Source: Echiichthys vipera
Lineage: Eukaryota; Chordata; Actinopteri; Perciformes; Trachinidae
Direction of reading: 5' to 3'
Assembly (NCBI GenBank): GCA_963691815.1
Contig: OY829657.1
Span: 29,485,003-29,549,002 of the forward strand
DNA: 64,000 nt
Shown here: in pieces, positions 33,556-42,377 of the stretch
Layout of the letters: each line of letters opens with the position of its first letter
Position numbering within the stretch: the stretch's first letter is position 1
Translations under genes and position numbers: made by a program
The notes under the pieces: model-generated
What the model saw: only the letters and a program-made list of their open reading frames with translations
Database searches by the model: none
What the model was told of the DNA's origin: nothing

Positions 33556-33906
33556 ATGTGGGCTCTGCCTACCGCCCGGGAACGGTCCGGGCCAACCAAC
33601 ACCACCCATTCCACCGACTTCAACCCCTGGTTCACTGCTGCGCCCACACAACTCACTGCCTACCAGCTTCTAGCTACCCAGATGCTAGCCACTGCCAACA
33701 TCCTACCTCGCCTCCTTTCACCAATACTGACCCATCTACACCCTGGATCTTCACTTCTGCTACTTCACACTCTCTCGACCCTTTCCTCCACTCCACCAAC
33801 TCCTCCCCCTCTCACCTACACTGCTGCCGATCTCCACCGCCTCAACAAAAACCATCGCCTTCCTGCTGCTGCTGCCACTGCAGCCAGCAGCCAGGATCCA
33901 CGGTAA
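33556..33906 (+). CDS. LINE B short upstream ORF (116 codons), copy 3
   Basis: Starts ATG in the context CGGCAATGTGG and ends at TAA 33904-33906, before both C tracts. It differs from copies 1 and 2 by an Asn to Lys change (HRLNKNHR). It overlaps the start of the long endonuclease-RT frame, which lies in the -1 register. It may be the remnant or equivalent of ORF1, or a leader feeding the main frame by frameshift or reinitiation. No domain recognised. Confidence 0.45.
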   Translation: MWALPTARERSGPTNTTHSTDFNPWFTAAPTQLTAYQLLATQMLATANILPRLLSPILTHLHPGSSLLLLHTLSTLSSTPPTPPPLTYTAADLHRLNKNHRLPAAAATAASSQDPR

Positions 33907-36900
33907 TCGCCGCTTCATCCACCGAGGCCCTGGCCCCCCCCCGCAACCATCACCTCCCCGCTGGCTCACCTATCCCCTCATTCTGGATTAACTCTCGCCC
34001 CCCCCCCCCCGCTCCCACTTCCCGAACTGCCAACCTCAACAACCTCCGCTCCCCCTCCCCCGCTCCTCCATCCATCTCCCTTGCGCTACTGAACTGTCGC
34101 TCCCTCTCCAACAAATCACCTGTTATATCTGAACTGTTACTGGACAATAACCTCGATCTACTCCTCCTCTGTGAAACCTGGCAACAGCCGCTGGACTACT
34201 ACGCTCTCAACCAAGCCACTCCTCCCAACTACAGCTACATCGCCAAACCCCGCCTTTCCGGCAGAGGGGGAGGCGTTGCCGTTCTCCATAAACAATCCCT
34301 GACCATCACTGAACTCAATCTCAACCTCCCATCTATCTCATCCTTCGAACACCTTGCCTTCTCCCTTCCCAACTCTATCACTGCTGTTCTAATCTACCGT
34401 CCCCCGAAGCCACACCCATCTTTTCTCTCTGATCTGTCCGACCTCCTCACTATTGCGTCCTCCCTCTCTCCCCGCCTCCTACTTACCGGTGACCTGAACA
34501 TCCACATCGATCAGCCCAACGCCCCACTGAGATCTGACTTCCTCTCTCTTCTTGACTGTTTCCACCTAACCCAACATATTGACTTCCCCACCCATACCAA
34601 AGGCCACATCCTCGACATCGTCTGCTCTGCCTCCCTCCCCGTCTCTAACCCACATCCCCTCCCCTTTCCCCTCTCTGATCACCTTTGCATCATCTTCTCC
34701 GCCCCTCTACCCTCCCCCCACAATCCCAAAAAGCGTGCCATCTCCTACCGTAACATCAAATCAGTCAATCCACTCTCCCTCTCCCAGCTCATATCCTCTG
34801 CCTTCCCCCCCAACTCTGCCCCCTCTTCCCCTGATGACTACGCCACCATGCTCAACTCCATCCTTTCTGACTCACTTGACTCCCTTGCCCCCTGGAAAAC
34901 GTCCTCTGTCTCATTCACCCGCTCTGCCCCCTGGTACACCCCCGAACTCCGCACCATGAAACAGACCGGCCGACAAATCGAACGACTCCTCAAACGAACC
35001 CACCTCACCGTTCACGCTGAAGCCTACAAACACCACATCTCCTCCTACCGTGATGCTCTCCAAGCTGCCAAATCCGCCCACTTCTCCACCCTCATCAACA
35101 GCACCAACAGGAACCCCCGCATCCTGTTCTCCACCGTCAACAAACTGCTCCGGCCGCCAGACCATAACCCTCCCTCGTCACCCGACATCTGCAACTCTTT
35201 CCTCCTCGCCTTTAACAATAAAATCTCCCAAATCAACAGCTCCCTGACTGCCACTGTTGGCAACTCCTCCACCAACACCATCCCAGTCCCCTCCCCCCTC
35301 CCTGACCACCCACCCCCCCCTTCTCTCACTGCCTTCTCCCCCATCGACCCCTCCTACATCTTAGACATCATCTCTGCGTCCAAAACAACCACCTGCTCCC
35401 TTGACCCCCTACCAACAGCTCTAACCAAGGCCTGCCTCCCCGTCCTCATCCCCCACCTCACCACCCTCTTCAACCAGTCTCTGTCCCTTGGTCTTGTTCC
35501 CTCCACCTACAAACTTGCCTCCATCACCCCCATCCTTAAAAAGCCCATCCTTGATCCAGCTAACCTCTCCAACTACCGTCCTATCTCCAACCTGCCGTTC
35601 TTCTCCAAAACTCTGGAACGCATTGTCACCGCCCAACTTCACACCCACCTCCAGTCAAACAACCTCTACGAACCCCTCCAATCCGGTTTCCGCCCACTTC
35701 ACAGCACCGAAACTGCCCTTGTCAAAGTTGTCAATGACCTCCTCACCTCTGCAGACTCCGGTGCCCTCAACATCCTGCTACTACTCGACCTCAGCGCAGC
35801 CTTCGATACTATCAATCATTCCATCCTCCTCGAAAGGCTGCGCCAGCAGGGTGTTGAGGGCACTGCCCTCGACTGGCTCACCTCCTACCTCACCGAAAGG
35901 AAACAGTTCGTCTCCCTCTCCGGCCACACATCCACCCTCTCTCCTGTTTCGCAGGGGGTCCCTCAGGGCTCAGTCCTTGGCCCCCTTCTCTTCATCTGCT
36001 ACCTATCCCCCCTTGGTCACCTCATCCGCTCACTCAACCTCGATTTCCACTGCTATGCTGACGACACCCAGATCTACATCCGCTCCAAACCCACCCAAAA
36101 TCTTCCACTCAACCACATTGAAACCTGCATTTCTGCAATAAAAACATGGCTGTCCCAGAACTTCCTCAAACTCAACAGTGACAAAACAGAACTCCTCCTC
36201 ATTGGCACCAAATCCACTTTAAACAAAACCGGACCCATCTCACTTACCATTGACAGCTCAATCATTTCTCCCTCCCCCCTTGCACGCAACCTTGGTGTTA
36301 TCCTGGACCCCACACTCTCCTTTGATCCCCACGTCCGCTCCATTGTCAAGACCTCCTACTTCCACCTCCGCCGCATCGCCAAAATCAGACACTGCCTCTC
36401 CCCCCCTGCCGCTGAATCACTCATCCACGCCTTCATCTCCTCACGTCTTGACTACTGCAATTCCCTCCTCACTGGCATCACCTCCCATTCCCTCCATAGA
36501 CTCCAAATGGTCCAGAACTCTGCTGCTCGCCTCCTCACTCACACCCGCTCCCGTGAACACATCCCCCCCATTCTCTACACCCTCCACTGGCTCCCGATCA
36601 AACAACGCATCGACTTCAAAATACTCCTCCTAACCTTCAAAGCTCTCCACCATCTGACACCACCCTACCTCTCTGACCTCCTTACCCCCCACCGCCCCTC
36701 CCGAGCCCTCCGATCCTCCTCCTCCCTAACTCTGACCATGCCACCTTCCAAACTCAAAACCTTCGGACACAGAGCTTTCTCTAGAACTGCACCCCGACTC
36801 TGGAACTCTCTCCCCCAGCCCATCCGCGACTCTCCATCACTCACAACATTTAAATCCCGTCTAAAAACCTTCCTTTTCTCACAAGCCTACAACCTCCCCT

Positions 36901-36908
36901 ACCCATAA
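33558..36908 (+). CDS. LINE B ORF2: APE endonuclease and reverse transcriptase, intact
   Basis: Open frame of 1116 codons, the longest in the window. Residues 1-170 are low-complexity (Pro, Ser, His, Cys) and probably not all translated. The APE endonuclease spans about 175-380 with LNCRSLSNKS (Asn), CETW (Glu), RGGGVAVL, IYRPP, GDLNIH near 310 and PLSDHL near 373. The RT spans about 640-900 with SNYRPISNLPFFSK, HSTETALVK, DLSAAFDTINHS, QGVPQGSVLGPLLF and YADD at about 833-836. The C-terminus has RLDYCNSLLTG, LHWLPIKQRIDFK and APRLWNSLPQPIRD. All visible catalytic residues are present. The frame opens with GTG, and the first in-frame ATG is near residue 431, past the endonuclease, so the real start is unresolved. 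The protein would nick target DNA and reverse-transcribe LINE RNA in place. Confidence 0.85.
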   Translation: MGSAYRPGTVRANQHHPFHRLQPLVHCCAHTTHCLPASSYPDASHCQHPTSPPFTNTDPSTPWIFTSATSHSLDPFLHSTNSSPSHLHCCRSPPPQQKPSPSCCCCHCSQQPGSTVIAASSTEALAPPRNHHLPAGSPIPSFWINSRPPPPAPTSRTANLNNLRSPSPAPPSISLALLNCRSLSNKSPVISELLLDNNLDLLLLCETWQQPLDYYALNQATPPNYSYIAKPRLSGRGGGVAVLHKQSLTITELNLNLPSISSFEHLAFSLPNSITAVLIYRPPKPHPSFLSDLSDLLTIASSLSPRLLLTGDLNIHIDQPNAPLRSDFLSLLDCFHLTQHIDFPTHTKGHILDIVCSASLPVSNPHPLPFPLSDHLCIIFSAPLPSPHNPKKRAISYRNIKSVNPLSLSQLISSAFPPNSAPSSPDDYATMLNSILSDSLDSLAPWKTSSVSFTRSAPWYTPELRTMKQTGRQIERLLKRTHLTVHAEAYKHHISSYRDALQAAKSAHFSTLINSTNRNPRILFSTVNKLLRPPDHNPPSSPDICNSFLLAFNNKISQINSSLTATVGNSSTNTIPVPSPLPDHPPPPSLTAFSPIDPSYILDIISASKTTTCSLDPLPTALTKACLPVLIPHLTTLFNQSLSLGLVPSTYKLASITPILKKPILDPANLSNYRPISNLPFFSKTLERIVTAQLHTHLQSNNLYEPLQSGFRPLHSTETALVKVVNDLLTSADSGALNILLLLDLSAAFDTINHSILLERLRQQGVEGTALDWLTSYLTERKQFVSLSGHTSTLSPVSQGVPQGSVLGPLLFICYLSPLGHLIRSLNLDFHCYADDTQIYIRSKPTQNLPLNHIETCISAIKTWLSQNFLKLNSDKTELLLIGTKSTLNKTGPISLTIDSSIISPSPLARNLGVILDPTLSFDPHVRSIVKTSYFHLRRIAKIRHCLSPPAAESLIHAFISSRLDYCNSLLTGITSHSLHRLQMVQNSAARLLTHTRSREHIPPILYTLHWLPIKQRIDFKILLLTFKALHHLTPPYLSDLLTPHRPSRALRSSSSLTLTMPPSKLKTFGHRAFSRTAPRLWNSLPQPIRDSPSLTTFKSRLKTFLFSQAYNLPYP

Positions 36909-37231
36909 CTACATTCACTCCTGGCCTCTCCCCCCGAACCCCCCCCCCCACCCTCCGTCCGCTCTCCTCACCCATTCAGCCCCTCCCCCTGACCCCCCCC
37001 CCCCCCCACTGCTCTTCAATCCATCCCCCCACCTCTATTGTTATACCTGTTTCTGGCTATTTGTCTGTATCACCATTACCCCATGCCCCCTTCGCCTTGT
37101 TTCCCTGTCATCCTTGTCATCCTTGTCTTCTGTTGTTTATCGTCTATGTATTACCTCTCCTACTCTGTAAGCGACTTTGGGTCTCTGAAAAGCGCTATAC
37201 AAATAAAATGAATTATTATTATATTATTATT

Positions 37232-37876
37232 AAAACAAGGTTGAGGGTGTGATTTAAAAACGTGAGTAGGTTTATGTACACTCTGACTAAAACCAATCGA
37301 ATCTAATAGAGAGATAAACGCGATACTGAGACTATTATTATCGCTGTCCACATGAATATTAAAATCACCTACAATGATTACTTTGTCAGATTTAAGGACT
37401 AAATTTGACAGAAACACTGAGAATTCAGACAGAAATTCAGAGTACGGACCAGGAGCATGGTACACTATAACAAATATAATTGGCTGCACAGTTTTCCAGG
37501 TTGAATGTGAAAGACTAAGAACAAGACTTTCAAATGAATTATAATTTAGTTTAGGTTTAGGGTTTATTAATAGGCCTGAGTCATAAATAGCTGCAACGCC
37601 TCCTCCTCGACCACTGCCTTGAGGAATATGAGTATTAATATGACTGGGAGGAGTGGATTCATTTAGGCTAACATATTCTTCCGGACGCAGCCATGTTTCG
37701 GTCAGACAGAGTAAATCAATATGGTTATGTGATATCAGATCGTTTACTAATACAGCTTTAGATGACAGAGATCTGATGTTTAAAAGTCCACATTTTATTT
37801 TCTGATATTGTTGCATAGTCGCAGATTTTGCGTTGATTTGTATCAAGTTTTTCTTTATAGCTCCTCTTCTGTTCAT
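37232..37876 (-). pseudogene. LINE A ORF2 N-terminus, APE endonuclease
   Basis: Starts MNRRGAIKKNL and carries CGLLNIRSLSSKA (Asn), CLTETWL (Glu), SGRGGGVAAIY, VYHAPGPYSEF and VGDFNIHV, the ordered APE motifs. It ends in PTHVFKSH just before the LINE B insertion, where a one-base indel in the TTTTTAAA run near 37248-37256 puts the following HTLNLV block out of frame. The SDH end of the domain is on the other side of the array at about 19290. The ORF start is supported by the spacing of about 230 bp from the end of ORF1. Confidence 0.8.
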
Positions 37877-37960
37877 TTTTTATCTGTTTAATTTAAATGA
37901 TCGTGGGGCAGACAGTGTTTGTATACTAAACTGAGCTGGAAAATGCTCCACAGGGAGCGT

Positions 37961-38074
37961 AGAGAGGTGTGTAAGACTGCCACTCTGCTTCCTGGGCACC
38001 TGCGATAAGGGCAGCGCAGAGAGGTGTATTAAACTGCGACTCTGCTTTCTGATCCCAACACTGGGTTGTTATGG
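37961..38074. repeat. 57 bp imperfect direct repeat in the LINE A ORF1-ORF2 spacer
   Basis: AGAGAGGTGTGTAAGACTGC at 37961 recurs as a diverged copy at 38018, both followed by CTCTGCTT. Its place is equivalent to the 51 bp repeat in the LINE at 179-280. Confidence 0.75.
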
Positions 38075-38105
38075 TTTTAGACCGCTAACAACTGCGTCCA
38101 GGTTC

Positions 38106-38960
38106 TTAGATATGAGAGCAGCACTCCAAAGTAGGATGAATACCATCTCTCCTAATAAGACCAGGTTTTCCCCAGAAAGACTGCCAATTATCTACGAAGC
38201 CCACATTATTTACCGGGCACCATCCAGACAGCCAGCGACGGAATGATGACATGCGGCTATACATGTCATCGCAAGTCAAGTTGGGCAGGGGACCAGAGAA
38301 AATTACGGAGTCCGACATAGTTTTTGCATAAGCACACACCGACTCCACATTAATTTTAGTGACCTCCGATTGACGTAATCGGGTGTCATTACCGCCGACG
38401 TGAATAACAATCCTACCATATTTACGTTTGTACTTAACCAGAAGTTTCAAATAGGATTCAATGTCGCCCGCTCTGGCCCCTGGGATGCATGTTACTATGG
38501 TCCCTGGTGTCACTAAGTTCACGTTTCTCAAAATGGAGCTGCCAATAACCAGTGTTGTTTCCTCAGCAGGCGTGTCACTGAGTGGAGAAAACTTGTTTGA
38601 AACGTGAACGGGCGGATGGTTAACCATGGGCTTCGATTTAGAACTATACTTTCCCCTCACAGTCACCCAGGAGGACCCTGGCTGCTCAGGGATTGCCGGG
38701 GGAGGGCTAGCAGGAGCTAACGCTACACTATGTGGCTTCGCACCGGCTAAAGTTATAGGTGGCCAGCTATCTACTGTAGCGTAAGACTGAGCTTCCATGG
38801 TGCGGAGCCGTGCCTCTAACTCACTGAGCCTCGCCTCCAGCGCTACAAATACACTACACCTATTGCACTTACCATTATCACTAAAGGAGGCAGAGGGGTA
38901 GCTAAACATACGACACTCCGAGCAAGAGAGAGCAGGAGAGAGAGCGGGGGAAGCCATCAC
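38106..38960 (-). CDS. LINE A ORF1: zinc-ribbon, coiled-coil and SGNH esterase protein
   Basis: 284-codon frame. Residues 13-35 have two CxxC pairs (CSEC, CNRC), a zinc-ribbon-like fold. Residues 38-58 are a short heptad-like coiled coil (LEARLSELEARLRTMEAQ). From about 135 there is an SGNH/GDSL hydrolase: VIGSSILRN with the nucleophile Ser in GSS (140-142), HVGGNDTR (Asn) and DGIHP near the end (Asp and His). ORF1 proteins of CR1/L2-type LINEs carry this esterase and bind the element RNA. The last codons (TLECCSHI) are probably off-frame: one base away the sequence continues WSAALISKNLD for about 20 residues to a stop, so a small indel truncates the C-terminus. Confidence 0.85.
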   Translation of the reverse strand: MMASPALSPALSCSECRMFSYPSASFSDNGKCNRCSVFVALEARLSELEARLRTMEAQSYATVDSWPPITLAGAKPHSVALAPASPPPAIPEQPGSSWVTVRGKYSSKSKPMVNHPPVHVSNKFSPLSDTPAEETTLVIGSSILRNVNLVTPGTIVTCIPGARAGDIESYLKLLVKYKRKYGRIVIHVGGNDTRLRQSEVTKINVESVCAYAKTMSDSVIFSGPLPNLTCDDMYSRMSSFRRWLSGWCPVNNVGFVDNWQSFWGKPGLIRRDGIHPTLECCSHI

Positions 38961-40486
38961 CAGCCGTGAAGCTAACTGCTAAGCTAAAGTGGCTAACAGC
39001 GTGTAACGTTTAATTAGCAAGAAAGCGGCTGAAAGAAGGAGAGCTGTGAGTGCTTGAGTAGAACTAGTTGATGATTAAATGTTAAGCGGTAGTTAGCCGC
39101 TGTGGTGAATATTATAGCAAAAACAGTTGAATTTAGTGAGAGCAGCTAACAGTGAAACAACAACGAGTGACCAACACACAAGCACCGGAAATTACGTAAT
39201 ACATCACCGTAACACGTCAGCACGTCAGGAAGTGTGTTCCAGACCAGTATTCTTGATAGGTTGCATTAATGTAGAAGCATATGATATCAGGCAGATTCAC
39301 AAAATATGATAACACAAGTATTAAGATTAATTCATAGATAGTTTATATAAATACGAGAATGTCCTTAAGCAATTGGTTGGTCTTAAACAAATAATTAACT
39401 GTTTGGTCCACTCTTCCAGGAGTCAGCTTAGAACCCAGCGTCAAATGTACTACAGTCAGTCCTTTGTCTTACTGAGGGCTGCGCTGCTTCCTGAGGAGAG
39501 CCGGCTCTCTGTAGTCTCTCCAAAGGTCACTTAGAGTTACAGTGTGACTTTGGGTTGGTTGATTTACATCGAGGACTTCCTTTAATCAGAGAGGGAGAGT
39601 ATTGTTCTGGAATTTATTCGCATCCAGATGTGCCCAGATAAAAAAAAAAGGACGAGATGCGAGAACAAGGCTCTGTTGGAGTGCTACTACTCAAGTAACC
39701 CTGGGCAGAGAGGGTACATGAAGAGAATGTGGGCTAAATGGTTACTTCGAAAACCCACAGTCACGGTTGACCACGAAACAACTAGGAGCTCAGTGTTCCA
39801 ACATCCACAAACGGCAACTGCTATCACAACTTGAGATTGACGAGATACAAGGGGGAGCCAGGATGCGAGGTCAGAGGGGAGGAAACATAGAATCCCCGAA
39901 CAGAGATTGGGTACATAGCCCCAATGGAACCAATAATGCTAGTCGAGGCAGCGACTGACCTGAAAGACAGGATCATGGCGAGAATGAGCACAAGGCAACC
40001 CGACACCGATTACAATGGCTGAGTGAAGTACCACCTGAAAGTCTCATGTAAAGTGTGAATGCAGAGGTGAGAGCGATTCCTACCACAACGATCACATAGA
40101 CCAATCAGCTGGTTTACGCGTCAGCAGCAGTGATCCTAGAGATGCTGGCTATAAGAGCAGCCATGGGACCCATGAGAAACAATACCCACCATGGAAAAGA
40201 CGGTTGGAGGCTAAGATCAAAGCAACTCGGAGATAAGTGAGTCAATTGACAGCGGCCCAGAGGGGTGCAATGGACAAAGGCCAGACGAATAAACAGGTTG
40301 TTCGCAACTCAACCTGCGAAAGTGTACGCTAAGTGGCAGGGTAATAACGGCAGATCAGATCCACTGAAGCTGGAAACTGAACGGTTCTGGAAGAGCATAT
40401 AGGAGAAGGAGGCAGCAAATAACAACAGTGCACAATGGCTGATCTCTCTGAGAGAGGAGCACAGCAACCTCCCTAAACAGAACCCA

Positions 40487-41116
40487 GTGACCATCACAGA
40501 GGCAGACATACGAGAACGGGTCTCAGGTATGACAAACTGGACACCACCCAGCTCGGACATGATCCACGCCTACTGGCTAAGGAGACTCACAGCACTCCAT
40601 GAGCGCCTTGCAGCACAAATGAACCAGCTGCTGCGAGACGGGACTCACCCAGAATGGCTAACCGAAGGGCGAATGGTCCTGATCATGAAGGACCCCATAG
40701 AGGGTGCAGTCCCCTCCAACTATCGGCCAATAACCTGTCTCTCCACAACATGGAAGCTCATGTGCGGCATCATTGTGGCTAAGATAGATGGGCACATGGA
40801 CCAATACATGAGCAAAGCACAGAAGGGCAATGGTAGAGACACCAGAGGAGCCAAACACCAGCTCCTGGTTGACAGGACAGTCGCCCAAGACTGCAAGTCC
40901 CGACACACAAACCTGTGCAGAGCCTGGATTGATAACTAGAAAGCCTATGATTTGATGCCACACACATGGATCACGGAATGCTTGAAGTTGTACAACATCA
41001 ACAGGACTCTAAGGGCCTTCGTTGCAAACTCAATGGGGATGTGGAAAACCACACTTGAGGCCCATGGTAAGCCACTTGCACAAGTATCCATCAAATGTGG
41101 CACCTACCAAGGAGAT
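40487..41116 (+). pseudogene. R4/Dong reverse transcriptase, first half
   Basis: Frame 40487-40939 (150 codons) ends in AWIDN and TAG where family members have a Tyr/Lys continuation (AYD); the next frame segment reads KAYDLMPHTWITECLKLY and CGTYQGD up to the gypsy insertion. The catalytic Asp of motif A is visible in AWID. The stop and the 1.7 kb insertion make it dead. Confidence 0.8.
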
Positions 41117-41519
41117 TGTCACAGTTCAGTCATCCAGCCCTCAGTAGTTTTCCATTGATCCTGCCTCTGCCCCACTCAGCCTGTCAGCCACACCCACCTC
41201 GTCAGTTCACTCTACTCACCTGTGCACACAGCTGCCTCTCATCACATGCAATCAGCCCAGTATATAATCACCAGCTCCACACTCACTCCTTTGCCAGATT
41301 GTTCTATGCCATGCGAGACTTTCCAGCATTCTTCTGTCTGTCTTCCCGGTACCGACCTTGCCTGTCCCTGACCAAGAGTTTAGCCTCTCCTCTCCTGATT
41401 CCTTTTTGCCGTTTTCTGAACTGTTCGCCTGTCTGTCTGAGTCTGAGTAAACCGTTGAACGTTTACCACTGTTTCTGAGTCCTTTGTATGGCAATTGGGT
41501 CCATACACCACCCGTTACA
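41117..41519 (+). repeat. Gypsy 5' LTR, 403 bp
   Basis: TG...CA bounded. Matches the 3' LTR with scattered substitutions but lacks 51 bp, which were lost between two copies of CTGTCCCTGA. Confidence 0.95.
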
Positions 41520-41536
41520 GTACAATCTGGCCAGAC

Positions 41537-42250
41537 ATGGACCCAGCAGGACCACCTTCACCACATAATCGGTTTGAGAGGATTGAGAACGCGCTCATGC
41601 AACATGAGCAGAGAATGGAGGAGGCTGCTGCACATGCCAGACGAGCTGCAGAGGCCAACACCTTTGCGGCCCTCTCCGCGCAGTTGCAACAGCTGAGGTC
41701 CACTCATACTCCTGCAGTTTCAGTCCCCACACCAGAACCTCCTGCTCCAGCAATCCAACAAGCTGGCTCCCAAGTTTGTCGGGCCCTTCACCATCGAGAG
41801 GTTATCAGCCCTGTGGCAGTCCGGCTCAAGCTCCCTCGGTCTATGCGGGTGCACCCGACATTCCATGTGTCCAAGGTCAAACCGGTCAGCGAGAGCCCCC
41901 TGGTGCCTGCTGCTCCAGTCCCACCTCGCCTCGTTGGCGGAGGACTTGTCTATGCCGTGCGCCGCGTCATCCGCTCTCGCCGATGTGGAAGGGGCTGCCA
42001 GTACCTCGTCGACTGGGAGGGCTACGGTCCGGAGGAAAGATCCTGGGTTCCTTCTAGACACATTTTGGACCAGGGTCTCATCCGAGACCTCCACCAGCAA
42101 CATTCGGACCAGCCCTCCCTCAGCAACATCGACAGGGGCCGTCGCCATAGGACACCTGCTGCTGGCCCTTCCACTGCCCCAACCCGGTGGCAGGACTCCC
42201 TGTCTGAGGAGGAGACAGTGGACCCGCCGGCGAACTCGCCTTCCTCATAG
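41537..42250 (+). pseudogene. Gypsy gag N-terminus fused to integrase chromodomain
   Basis: Starts MDPAGPPSPHNRFERIENAL, a gag N-terminus with a charged coiled-coil-like stretch (QHEQRMEEAAAHARRAAEA). It then jumps to the last part of pol: LAPKFVGPFTIER in one frame, PVAVRLKLPRSMRVHPTFHV and then YAVRRVIRSRR with YLVDWEGYGPEERSWVP, a chromodomain. A one-base shift near GAGAGGTTATC separates the GPF/Y block from the rest. Everything from late gag to the integrase core is deleted. The chromodomain identifies the element as a chromovirus. Confidence 0.85.
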
Positions 42251-42377
42251 CCTGTGGATAGGGACTTCTTGGGTTCTCACATGTTTTTACCTGCCTTCCA
42301 GTTCCCCCTCCTCCCACCTTGGTTCCTTGGACTTGTTTTTGGGGACGTCAGGGGCCGTCCCTTGAAGGGGAGTGTTC

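Larger units (their letters stand above)
30424..37007. repeat. Tandem segmental unit 3, 6584 bp
   Basis: Third copy, with the same 354 bp deletion in the LINE A part as unit 2. After the 15 C run at 36993-37007 the sequence continues into the genuine LINE B 3' UTR and tail instead of restarting LINE A. Confidence 0.95.
32742..37231 (+). mobile_element. LINE B, array copy 3, apparently full length
   Basis: About 4.49 kb between AAAACAA at 32735-32741 and AAAACAA at 37232-37238, the 7 bp target duplication made on insertion into LINE A. It has a 5' region of about 815 bp, a 116-codon ORF, a 1116-codon endonuclease-RT frame, a C-rich 3' UTR, and a terminus GAAAAGCGCTATACAAATAA followed by ATT repeats at 37212-37231, an L2-type end. 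It is the only complete B copy here. The plus strand is markedly C-rich, with most codons ending in C. Confidence 0.9.
37232..39240 (-). mobile_element. LINE A, 5' half, right of the array
   Basis: Continues LINE A after the LINE B insertion. It holds the first part of the endonuclease, a spacer with a 57 bp direct repeat, ORF1, and a 5' UTR of uncertain extent ending near 39000-39240. Joining its AAAACAAGG to the CATAAGCC at 19358-19365 restores the L2 endonuclease block HTLNLVLAYG, which proves both halves are one element. Confidence 0.9.
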
